Of a DNA stretch of 64,000 bases, positions 1 through 9,689 are shown in pieces. The first letter of the stretch is position 1, and the number at the start of each line of letters is the position of its first letter. This DNA comes from Haematobia irritans. Taxonomy: Eukaryota > Arthropoda > Insecta > Diptera > Muscidae. The notes under the pieces were generated by a model. The model ran no database searches and was not told where the DNA came from. It saw only the letters and a list, made by a program, of their open reading frames with translations. The stretch lies in the NCBI RefSeq assembly GCF_050003625.1, contig NC_134399.1, forward strand, positions 221,644,975-221,708,974. Direction: 5' to 3'. A program made the position numbers and the translations under genes.

Positions 1-59
1 TTTCCTGTAATACCAACAATGTAGAAGAAATTATACGATTTTATAAATTTTTAAATTTT

Positions 60-143
60 TTTTACCTTTCGCCTGGACGGAGAATCGAACCGCGGACCAT
101 GCACTTTGTAAGCCAACACACTAACCACTGAGCTATGTACCTG
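60..143 (-). mobile_element. tRNA-derived SINE head (tRNA-like)
   Basis: Read on the minus strand this has a pol III A box (TAGCTCAGTGGTTAG), a middle part resembling an anticodon arm, and a B box in a T arm (GGTTCGATTCTCC), followed by an A-rich tail. The head resembles the SINE at 20867. Cloverleaf pairing is imperfect (the T stem has a C-C mismatch), so a functional tRNA is unlikely. I read it as a SINE reduced to its tRNA-like head. An intact tRNA gene is the less likely alternative. Confidence 0.6.
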
Positions 144-255
144 TTATGGTCATCAATAGATAATTATCCATATAAGTTATATTTATATAGCATAGCTTGC
201 GGCGCCCACGAGCCGAATAAACAAAGTTTATTTAACAGAAACAAACAGTTAGTTT

Positions 256-345
256 GGCACCGTGGAGCAGTGGTTGCTACGTCTGACTTGCATGCCAAGG
301 GTCGTGGGTTCGATCCCTGCTTCGACCAAAGTTTTTTTTTTGTTT
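256..345 (+). mobile_element. tRNA-derived SINE head (tRNA-like)
   Basis: The plus strand shows an A-box-like GTGGAGCAGTGGTTG and a B box GGGTTCGATCCC, then CTGCTTCGACC, the same end-of-head sequence seen in the SINEs near 20940 and 52705. A T-rich stretch follows instead of the SINE body, so only the head is present. It is head-to-head with the copy at 60-143, 112 bp away. The D-arm and anticodon region is too degenerate to name an isoacceptor. Confidence 0.6.
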
Positions 346-676
346 TTTTGTTTTTTTTACATATATTCCAGATATGTTCGGAAGATTCCGAAAAAATGTT
401 GAACATTACATTGTACTATATTAACTTTTGAACTGTAAAATGTGTCTTATTAAAGACCTAAAGTCAGAAAAGAACAGTGTTTGATATAAACGAAATGGAC
501 TGTGTTGTTGTTTCAAAAATAATTTTTTTATTGAAAAAATAACAATTTTGTAACAAACGAATTTTTTTGGTGATAAAAGTTTAAAATTTTCGAAGCAATT
601 CAAAAAACTCTAACAAAAGCAAAACGTTTTCGGTATACGTTTTCCAAACGTTTTTTTTTCTTTGCGTGTATATATA
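346..676. other. AT-rich spacer, nothing recognised
   Basis: Low-complexity A/T-rich sequence with T runs. No gene, terminal inverted repeat or tandem repeat stands out. It ends at the TA preceding the TIR element at 677. Confidence 0.5.
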
Positions 677-1599
677 CAGTAATCCCTGGATTTACGTCGT
701 CTAGGTTTACGTTGTTTCGATTTACGTCGTCAAGTTTATTTTTCCATCAAACTTCGATTTAAGTCGCCATTCGATTTACGTCGTCAATTTTTTTGCCCAC
801 TTTATCAGAAATGCCTTCCATAAGTAAAATAAATATCAACGATGATGACATCGAAACATTTTTTTTCTAAAATTCTTACCGAACAACAAACTTGTTCGGT
901 AAGAATTACCTTTATTTTTGGAGTTGTCTATTATGTACACGCACACACATACATAAATGGACTTAGGAGTAAGCACCCTGCAAACATTTTCTATTGAAAG
1001 TGTATCGAAGTAGTTTCGACCTGGAAGATATAACTTTCAAAGGCGATATCATTTTCTTATCGAGTTAGTGTTCCCGTTCGGGAACAAATGTCCCACTACG
1101 CGATAGTGTTCTCAGGGAATCAAACCAGTGACCGAAAGAAGTAAAAAAAGCGATAGTTATTTTTTAAAAAATAAATATGATGATCAGCCGCACCGAGCGT
1201 TGAACTCGGAACCTTTCGTTTTCAAGTCAGAGGCTCTCTCTCTCTCTCTGTGCTACCCACGCTCGTTGGCTAATAGTGGCTTTTTACACACATGTACTCT
1301 CAAAGAGGTGCTATTGAAAAATTCGCTATGTCGTATGGAATCTATGTTTAGATTTTAGAGTCGATTTAGTTTCGAAACGGAAACACCCCACGCGATAGTT
1401 GTTTTTATTGTTGTTGTGCTTGAGATTTTACTACCAGAAAACTTCCAGGCGATCCGAAGTAGTGACATTTTAGCGAAAGACAATAAAACAATCACCCAAT
1501 TGCTTGCAGGGTATTAGCAATTTTTAATTGGGTTTACGTCGTTTCGATTAACGTCGTCAAATTCCGGAACCAATCACGACGTAAATCGAGGGATTACTG
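677..1599. mobile_element. pogo/Tigger-like non-autonomous TIR transposon
   Basis: The left end reads CAGTAATCCCTGGATTTACG. The right end is its inverted copy (reverse complement CAGTAATCCCTCGATTTACG), one mismatch in 20. The element is flanked by TA on both sides (675-676 and 1600-1601), as expected for Tc1/mariner/pogo insertions. Inside each end a second sequence, close to GTTTACGTCGTTTCGATT, occurs in the same orientation, so subterminal direct repeats lie inside the inverted ends. No transposase frame is visible over 923 bp. Assignment to pogo/Tigger rests on the CAGTAAT terminus and TA duplication; a Tc1-type MITE is the alternative. Confidence 0.75.
1183..1282 (-). other. tRNA-like segment inside the TIR element
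   Basis: On the minus strand, CCGAG-TTCAACG-CTCGG forms a perfect T-arm-like stem and 7-nt loop. Upstream of it is an A-box-like GTGGGTAGCACAG interrupted by a (GA)n run. The D-arm spacing is wrong for a working tRNA. It is probably a second, unrelated tRNA-derived fragment inserted in the transposon, or chance. Confidence 0.3.
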
Positions 1600-1601
1600 T
1601 A

Positions 1602-2627
1602 ACTATAGACCGATATGGACCTAGTTAGGCATGGTTGTTAACGGCCATATACTAGCACAATGTACCAAATTTCAACTGACTCGGATGAAATTTGCTCCTC
1701 CAAGAGTCTCCAAAACCAAATCTCTGGATTGGTTTATATGGGGGCTATATATAATTATGGACTGATATGGACCAGTTTTGGCATGGTTGTTAAATATCAT
1801 ATACTACCACCACGTACCAAATTTCAACGAGATGGATGAATTTTGCTTCTCCAAAAGGCACCGGAGGTCAAATCTGGGGATCAGTTTATATGGGGTCTAT
1901 ATATAATTATGGACTGAAATGAACCAATTCCTGCATGGTTGTTGGATACCATATACTAACATCACGTACCAAATTTCAAACGGATCGGATGAATTTTGCT
2001 CTTCCAAGGGGTTCCGGAGGTCAAATCTGGGGATCGGTTGATATGGGGCCTATATATAATTATTGACCGCTTTCGACCAATTTTTGCATGGTTGTTTTAC
2101 GTCATACATAAACATCACGTACCAAATTTCAACTGAATCAAATGAATTTTGGTCTTCCAAAGACTCCGCAGGTCAAATCTGGTGATCGGTTTATATGGGG
2201 GCTATATGTAATTATGGACCGATGTAGACCAATTTTTCCATGGTTGTTAGAGACCATATACTAACACCATGTACCAAATTTCAGCCGGATCGGATGAAAT
2301 TTGCTTCCCTTAGAGCAATCTCAAGCCAAATTTGGGGGTCCGTTTATATGGGGGCTATACGTAAAAGTGGACAGATATGGCCCATTGGCAATACCATCCG
2401 ACCTACATCAATAACAACTACTTGTACCAAGTTTCAAGTCGATAGCTTGTTTCGTGCGGAAGTTAGCGTGATTTCAACAGACGAACGGACGGACATGCTC
2501 AGATCGACTCAGAATTTCACCACGAACCAGAATATATATACTTTATGGGGTCTCAGAGCAATATTTCGATGTGTTACAAACGGAATGACAAAGTTCATAT
2601 ACCCCCACCCTGTGGTGGAGGGTATAA
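1602..2627 (-). mobile_element. DINE-1-like element, family A, 3'-truncated
   Basis: A minus-oriented Helentron-type non-autonomous element. Its 5' end is at 2627, with a TATACCC...GGGTATA hairpin (2598-2626). Next comes the conserved 5' block containing ATATATACTTTATGGGGTC, a short GGAC tract at 2484-2494, then about five 153-bp-type monomers. The 3' hairpin block is missing; the sequence stops against the TIR element that ends at 1599. It has no coding capacity. Family placement follows the DINE-1 layout: 5' hairpin, GTCY tract, central ~150-bp repeats, 3' hairpin. Confidence 0.8.
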
Positions 2628-2644
2628 TTGATTAGATCAATTAA

Positions 2645-3090
2645 ATTCGTGATTGAATCTAAAAAAATCTGTTTAGACAAAAATTTTTTACAACTTTCGA
2701 TGTGAATTAAATCAATAACAGTGCTCACTGAAACGTAATTCAATATTTGACGATGAAGCTCCATCAAGGACCAGTGTTTATCGATAAGTATGGTGAATTC
2801 AACCGAGCTTGTAGTTCACTCCAAATTTCAAAATCAATTGTTGTTCCGGAAACCATTGATGCGCTGCGCCAACTGATATTACAAGATCGCTATGGACCTA
2901 TCGTGAGATTGGGACAACCTAAGGCATTGGTGGGACCAGCATACATACAATATTGCATGAATATATGACCGCAAAAAAATGGTTCGCATTGGATCCCACA
3001 CAAATTGTCATTCGCTCAAACAAAGGTCCCTATTCTAGTTAACTTGGATGAGGCTGAAAAAGTTCTCAACCATGATTATTGTTAAATATT
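2645..3090 (+). pseudogene. mariner transposase N-terminal relic
   Basis: Broken frames match the N-terminal helix-turn-helix half of mariner transposases. They include a start-like MKLHQGPVF segment, YGEFNRACSSLQ, VVPETIDALRQLI, then after a frameshift TILHEYMTAKKW, a segment matching the family's 'RWIPHNL' stretch, and finally a degenerate match to 'RVNW..ML'. The DDD catalytic domain is absent and at least two frameshifts are needed. It lies directly after a DINE-A 5' end. It is related to the fragment at 42730. Non-functional. Confidence 0.75.
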
Positions 3091-4079
3091 CAATTATCTA
3101 GGCATTTACTTTTGCATTTGATTTCCTAAACCTTACGATAACAACACAAACAAAATTTGGTAAAACCATGGTTATATCTTTTCCAAGTCAACAAAGTCAA
3201 ATCAAACGGAAAGTGATTTCCTCATTAGAGTACCAGCAATAAATGTGTGGGACTTTCGCAAAACTTTTGTCAAATCAAAGAAGGGAACAAAATTGTGTTT
3301 TTTGTTTTCTGGAGTTTTGTTACAGTTTTAGTTGTCCTTTCCATTTTTTTATTTATTACAACATGACAATGTGTACATCCTGTTCGATTTCCTAGGAAGA
3401 AAAACAAAACTTGATGACCTTTTTCATCTACTGGTGTTCATTCAGTATCCAAGCGAAGCAATTCGATGCTATGCGATACGATACGATACGATTCGATTCC
3501 ATTCCAGGCCATTTCATTTCTCTGGCATTTGATTATTTGACATCATTGAACATTTCTTGTTTTGCCATCATACAGCAGGCAACAGAAAGGCGATGATGAA
3601 AGTTTCTACTTGGTTGTGGTGGCGGTGGTGGTGATGGTGATGTTGGTAGAGTTTGAAGGACATCAACAGATTTTCAACATGACTGGAGTGGTTTGTTTGT
3701 GTCATATCACATAAACCGTGGAATTCTCCCATTCATTCACTCACTCACGCTATTCGACTACGGTTTTTGTTTTGCCTGAGTAGGCTTTATTGATGGCCTA
3801 GAAAAGTATTAGCATGGACCATCCGCAAATATCCGTCGCCCCCATCCATCCATCTACTCATACATCCATCTATCACTCTTCATTTACAGATATTTCCAAT
3901 TCATTTGGCAATTTGAAAATTTAAATGTTCTTGAACGAGTTCTTGTTTTGGCTCTTAGCCATTTGGGAAATTTGTTTTCGTTGTACAAGTTCTTTTATTA
4001 TCATTTCGAAACGATAAACATTTGAAACAGGGCTGTGTAGAAGGGCACAGATGTTTAAAAATTTTGAATCACTTTTTTT
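3091..4079. other. unique intron-like DNA with simple repeats
   Basis: Mixed-composition DNA without transposon ends. It contains short simple repeats: a CGATA-type run near 3475-3500, a GGTGGTGATG run near 3618-3645, and CATCC-type runs near 3843-3870. No convincing exon was seen. It is probably intron of the receptor gene whose exons lie at 24923 and 32263. Confidence 0.4.
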
Positions 4080-5929
4080 TTATACCCTCCACCATAGGAT
4101 GGGGGTATATTAACTTTGTCATTCCGTTTGTAACACATCGAAATATTGCTCTAAGACCCCATAATGTATATATATTGTGGGTCGTGGTGAAATTCTGAGT
4201 CGATCTAAGCATGTCCGTCCGTTCGTCCGTCTGTCCGTCCGTCTGTGGAAATCACGCTAACTTCCGAACGAAACTAGCTATCGACTTGAAACTTGGCACA
4301 AGTAGTTGTTATTGATGTAGGTCGGATGGTATTGAAAATGGGCCATATCGGCCCACGTTTACGTATAGCCCCCATATAAACCGATCCCCAAATTTGGCTT
4401 GCGGAGCCTTCCGGAGCAGCAAAATTCATCCGATCCGGTTGAAATTTGGTACGTGGTCTAAGTATACGGTCTCTAACAACCATGCCAAAATTGGTCCATA
4501 TCGGTTCATAGTTATATATAGCCCCCATATAAACCGATCCCCAGATTTGACCTCCGGAGCCTCTTGGAGGGGCAAAATTCATCCGATCCGGTTGAAATTT
4601 GGTACCTGATGTTAGTATACGGTCTCTAACAACCATGCAAAAATCCATATCGGTCCATAAATATATATAGCTCCCATATAAACCGATCCCCAGATTTGAC
4701 CTCCGGAGCCTCTTGGAGGAGCAAACTTCATCCTACCCGATTGAAATTTGGTACGTGGTGTTAGTATATGGTCTCTAACAACCATGCAAAAACTGGTCCA
4801 TATCGGTCCATAATTATATATAGCTCCCATATAAACCGATCCCCAGATTTGACCTCCGGAGCCTCTTGGAGGGGTAAAATTCATCCGATCCGTTTGAAAT
4901 TGGGTACCTGATGTTAGTATACGGTATCTAACAAGCATGCAAAAATTGGTCCATATCGGTCCATAATTATATATAGCTCCCATATAAACCGATCCCCAGA
5001 TTTGAACTCTGGAGCCTCTTGGATGAGCAAAATTCATCCGATCCAATTGAAATTTAGTACGTGGTGTTAGTATATGGTCTCTAACAACCATGCAAAAATT
5101 GGTCCATATCGGTCCATAATTATATATAGCTCCCATATAAACCGATCCCCAGATTTGACCTCCGGAGCCTCTTGGAGGAGCAAAAGTCATCCGATGCGGT
5201 TGAAATTTGGTACATTTCGTTAGTATATGGCCTCTAACAGCCATGTAAAAATTGTCAAATTTTATTACTATAGAAAGTTTTGTCAAAATTTCATTTCTAT
5301 AGAAAGTTTTGTAAAAAGTTTATTTCTATAGCAATGTTTGTCAACGTTTTATTTCCATAGAAAATTTTGTCAAAATTTTATTTCTATAGAAAATTTTGTA
5401 AAAAATTTATTTCTGTAAAAAATTTTGTCAACATTTTATTTCTATAGACAATTTTGTCAACATTTTATTTCTATAGAACATTTTGTCAACATTTTATTTC
5501 TATAGAAAATTTTGTCAACATTTTATTTTTATAGAAAATTTTGTCAAAATTTTATTGCTATAGAAAATTTTGTCAACATTTTACTTCCATAGAAAATTTT
5601 GTCAACATTTTATTTCTATAGAAAATTTTGTCAAGTTTTTATTTCTATAGAAAATTTTGTCAAAATTTTATTTCTATAGAAAATTTTGTCAAACTGAATT
5701 ATATACGTATTTAATCGACCTTTTTTTGTTTAAATATACCCCTTATGGACTAACTTACAATTTAGAAGACAGTGTTAAAAAGTTTTACGATACCTTGCCA
5801 TCGGCAAGTGTTATCGCAACCCAAGTAATTCGATTGTGGATGACAGTCTTTAGTAGAAGTTCCTACGCAATCCATGGTGGAGGGTACATAAGATTCGGCC
5901 TGGCCGAACTTACGGCCGTATATACTTGT
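4080..5929 (+). mobile_element. DINE-1-like element, family A, complete
   Basis: This copy shows the full layout. The 5' hairpin TATACCC..GGGTATA is at 4081-4110. The 5' block with GACCCCATAATGTATATATA follows, then a (GTCY)n tract at 4213-4245. Monomers anchor at 4373, 4526, 4675, 4828, 4981 and 5134 (153-bp spacing, one of 149). A 29-bp minisatellite block (5253-5697) and a 3' block come next, and the element ends in the TTCGGCC-T-GGCCGAA hairpin and GTATATACTTG. TACCCTCCACCAT near the 5' end recurs inverted as ATGGTGGAGGGTA near the 3' end, matching Helentron subterminal repeats. Monomers carry open frames, but these follow from a period divisible by three. Confidence 0.85.
5253..5697. repeat. 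29-bp minisatellite block inside DINE-A
   Basis: About 15 copies of the unit containing TTTTGTCAAAATTTTATTTC and TATAGAAAA. It lies between the last 153-bp monomer and the DINE 3' block, the same place as in the copies at 8261 and 62177. Confidence 0.9.
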
Positions 5930-6810
5930 TTTTTTTTTTTTTGAGGACATCTACAATTTGAAATTAATGTTTCCATAGGGAGGAGAAATAATTATTCATA
6001 CATCAATTCCTTTGAAAACTGTTCAAATGAACACAAATTGAAAGTAAACAGCTTGATCTCACTCATGGTATCCTACTGCCACCACATCAATTTCATTTTA
6101 ATTTATCTCACAAGTGGCACTTTGAATGAGAATTATAACATTTCAAAATCTAACATTTTATGACAACTCTCAAAAAATCAAAACGTTTCTAAGAACAATT
6201 AATTTTGCTCACATCTCCTTAATTATTGGTCCTAGAGCAAAACGGAATACCAGCAAAAAATTAAATCTTTTGTCAAAATCTTAGTGGAAAAATTAAGTTA
6301 ATATACGACCCCATGCAGAAAATCAAAATGATTATGAAAAAATTTTGGATGAAAAAGCAATTCGACATATTTTCAGACAGGCGGATAGACGGACATGGCT
6401 AGATCGGCTCAGGGGCCGGCCCTGAGCAATATTGCCAAAGACACCATGTGTCTATCTAAGGGCATATGTTTGCAACACCCAGAAAGGGACAAGATAGAAT
6501 GGCGTCTTTGGCAATATTGCTCAGGATCAGTTCTTGAGTCGATATGGCCATGTCCGTCTGTCTGTTAATTAATTTAAATTTATTTAAATTCAGGGTTGGT
6601 TTCCGTAAGAGATATCTATTTAGTTTTGCAGCTAACGTCGACAAACCAAGATCTGTAAGGTTTAGTTAAAATTCTTTCAATTTTTCTATTTATTTTGTCC
6701 ACATCATCTTAAATATGCGTTCACAAAGTCAAAATTTTTATAAAAAATTTAAAAAATAAATGTCCACTCAAATCTCCTTAAATATGGACCCTAGGGCCAG
6801 CACCCCAAAA
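5930..6810. mobile_element. two degenerate DINE-C fragments, head to head
   Basis: About 240 bp of unremarkable AT-rich DNA comes first. From about 6170 a minus-oriented DINE-like 5' region runs to GACGGACATGGCTAGATCGG near 6375. A plus-oriented counterpart, TCGATATGGCCATGTCCGTC, lies at about 6538-6557. CTGAGCAATATTGCCAAAGAC (near 6422) and its inverse GTCTTTGGCAATATTGCTCAG (near 6504) make 6365-6565 an imperfect palindrome of about 200 bp. The phrases 'acatctccttaattattggtcc' and 'aaatctccttaaatatggaccc' recur on the two sides. No coding potential. Confidence 0.6.
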
Positions 6811-6825
6811 ATAAAACAAGTATAT

Positions 6826-8181
6826 ACGGCCGTAAGTTCGGCCAGGCCGAATCTTATGTACCCTTCACCATGGATTGCGTAGAAACTTTTACGCAATCCA
6901 ATCGAATTACTTGGATTGTGGTATATTAAAACTTCTTAGCATCGTTTTCTAAATTGTGAGTTAGTCCATACGTGGTGTATATTAGACAAAAAAGGTATGT
7001 ATAGGTAAGTCTGCAAATAATTACGAATCGATATAGACTTTTGCACGGTACGTAGAGAGCCAGAATTGAAATATGGGGTCGCCTATATCGGGGCTATATA
7101 GAATTATGAACTTGATATGGACCAATTTTTGTGTGATTTGGGATCGATTTAACTGAGAGCTATATATAACTATAGACCAATGTGGACTTAGTTAGGCATG
7201 GTTGTTAACGGCCATATACTAGCACAATGTACCAAATTTCAACTGACTCGAATGAAATTTTCTCCTCCAAAAGGCTCCACAACCAAATCTCGCGATCGGT
7301 TTATATGGGGGCTATATATGATTATGGACTGATATGGACCAGTTTTGGCAAGGTTGTTAAATATCATATACTACCACCACGTACCAAATTTCAACCAGAT
7401 TGGATGAATTTTGCTTCTCCAAAAGGCACCAGAGGTCAAATCTGGGGATCGGTTTATATGAGGGCTATATATAATTATGGACTGATATGAACCAATTCCT
7501 GCATGGTTGGTGGATACCATATACTAACATAACGTACCAAATTTCAACCGAATCGGATGAATTTTGCTCTTCCAAGGGGATCCGGAGGTCAAATCTGGGG
7601 ATCGGTTTATATGGGGCCTATATATAATTATTGACCGATTTCGACCAATTTTTGCATGGGTGTTTGAGGCCATATATTAACACCACGTACCAAATTTCAA
7701 CTGAATCAGATGAATTTTGGTCTTCCAAGAGGCTCCGGAGGTCAAATCTGGTGATCGGTTTATATGGGGGCTATATATAAAAATAGGAACCAATGTGGAC
7801 CAATTTTTGCATAGTCATTAGAGACCATATACTAACACCATGTACCAAATTTCAGCCGGATCGTATGAAATTTGCTTCTCTTAGAGGCTCCGCAAGCCAA
7901 ATCGGGGGATCGGTTTATATGGGGGCTATATATAATTATGGACTTAGAGCAATCGCAAGCCAAATTTGGGGGTCCGTTTTTATGGGGGCTATACGTAAAA
8001 GTGGACCGATATAGCCCATTTGCAATACCATCCGTTAGCGTGATTTCAACAGACGGACGGACGGACGGACGGAGATGCTCAGATCGATTCAGAATTTCAC
8101 CACGACCTTAGAGCAATATTTCGATGCGTTACAAACGGAATGACAAAGTTAATATACCCCCATCCTATGGTGGAGGGTATA
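6826..8181 (-). mobile_element. DINE-1-like element, family A, minus
   Basis: The 3' end comes first: CAAGTATATACGGCCG and the TTCGGCC-A-GGCCGAA hairpin (about 6837-6853). A 3' block without the 29-bp minisatellite follows, then about six monomers with TTTATATGGGGGC anchors. A tight (GGAC)n run, the complement of (GTCC)n, is at 8053-8073. The 5' hairpin ends at 8181. In the 5' block a section present in other copies is missing, because TACCATCCG joins TTAGCGTGATTTC directly near 8033. Non-coding. Confidence 0.85.
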
Positions 8182-8260
8182 ACAACATGTATGTCAATTT
8201 TTGTTTGCTCATATCTCCTTAATTAAAATTTAATTAACATAGATTTAATTTTATGTTTTT

Positions 8261-9615
8261 TTATACACTCCACCATAGGATGGGGGTATATTAACTTTGT
8301 CATTCCGTTTGTAATACATCGAAATATTGCTCTAAGACCCCATAAAGTATATATATTCTGGGTCGTGGTGAAATTCTGAGTCGATCTGAGCATGTCCGTC
8401 CGTCCGTCCGTCTGTTGAAATCACGCTAACTTCCGAACGAAACAAGCTATCGACTTGAAACTTGGCACAAGTAGTTGTTATCGATGTAGGTCGGATGGTA
8501 TTGAAAATGGGCCATATCGGTCCACTTTTACGTATAGCCCCCATATAAACGGACCCCCAAATTTGGCTCGCGATTGCTCTAAAAGAAGCAAATTTCATCC
8601 GATCCGGCTGAAATTTGGTACATGGTGTTAGTATTTGGTCTCTAACAACCATGCAAAAATTGGTCCACATCGGTCCATAATTACATATAGCCCCCATATA
8701 AAACGATCCCCCGATTTGGCTTGCGGAGCCTCTAAGAGAAGCAAATTTCATCCGATCCGGCTGAAATTTGGTACATGGTGTTGGTATATGTTATTTAATG
8801 ACAATGCAAAAATTGGTCCACATCGGCCCATAATTATATATAGCCCATATGGGGACCGATCCCCAGACTTGACCTCCGGAGCCTCTTAGAGGAGCAAAAG
8901 TCATCCGATCCGATTGAAATTTGGTCCGTGGTGTTAGTATATAGTCTCTAACAACCATGCAAGAATTGGTCCATATCGGTCCATAATTATATATATATAA
9001 CCCCATATAAATCGATCCCCAGATTTTCGGTCTATAGTTATATATAGGCGATCCCCAATCACACAAAAATTGGTCCTTATCGGTTCATAGTCATGGTTGC
9101 CACTCGAGCCAAAAATAATCTACCAAAATTTTATTTTTATAGAAAACATTGTCAAAATGTTATTTCTATAGAAAATTTTGTCAAAATTTTATTTCTATAG
9201 AATTTTTTTTCAAAATTTTATTTCTGTAGAACATTTTGTCAAAATTTTATTTTGTCAAAATTTTGTCAAAATTTTATTTCTATAGAAAATTTTGTCAGAA
9301 TTTTATTTCTATAGAATTTTTTTTTCCAAAGTTTACTTTTATAGAAAATGTTGTCAAAATTTTATTTCTATAGAAACTTTAAACTTAATTATATACGTAT
9401 TTAATCGGCCTTTTGTAGTTTAATATAACCACGTATGGACTATGTGGTATATATTACGGTGTTAGGAAGTTTTAAGATACCTTGCCATCGGCAAGTGTTA
9501 CCGCAACCCAAGTAATTCGATTGTAGATGACAGTCTTCAGTAGAAGTTTCTACGCAATCCATGGTGGAGGGTACATAAGCTTCGGCCTGGCCGAACTTAC
9601 GGCCGTATATACTTG
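8261..9615 (+). mobile_element. DINE-1-like element, family A, plus
   Basis: The 5' hairpin begins TATACACTCCACCATAGG (8262). It is followed by (GTCC)n at 8395-8413, monomers to about 9090, a 29-bp minisatellite block (9094-9385), and the 3' block with TTCGGCC-T-GGCCGAA and GTATATACTTG. With the preceding element it forms an inverted pair, 5' ends facing, separated by about 80 bp. No genuine coding sequence. Confidence 0.85.
9094..9385 (-). repeat. 29-bp minisatellite with GTTGCCAC end
   Basis: The block opens with CATGGTTGCCACTCGAGCC followed by AAAAATAATCTACCAAAA. That is the inverse of the right terminus of the element ending at 56707. About nine 29-bp units follow before the DINE-A 3' block resumes. 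This suggests a piece of the TIR element was taken into this DINE-A lineage. Confidence 0.8.
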
Positions 9616-9689
9616 TTTTTTTTTTTTTTTTTATTCTCCACAACCCAATGAAATTTTCCTTATACCAAGTATGTCTCAAAAATTTTAGG

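Noticed and set aside
60..143. Functional tRNA gene
   Set aside because: T stem mismatch, poorly pairing anticodon and acceptor stems, and similarity to SINE heads make a working tRNA unlikely.
3600..3650. GTGGTGGCGGTGGTGG as a helix-6-like valine run
   Set aside because: Checked as a GPCR exon; no flanking CW.P motif or splice sites. It is a simple repeat.
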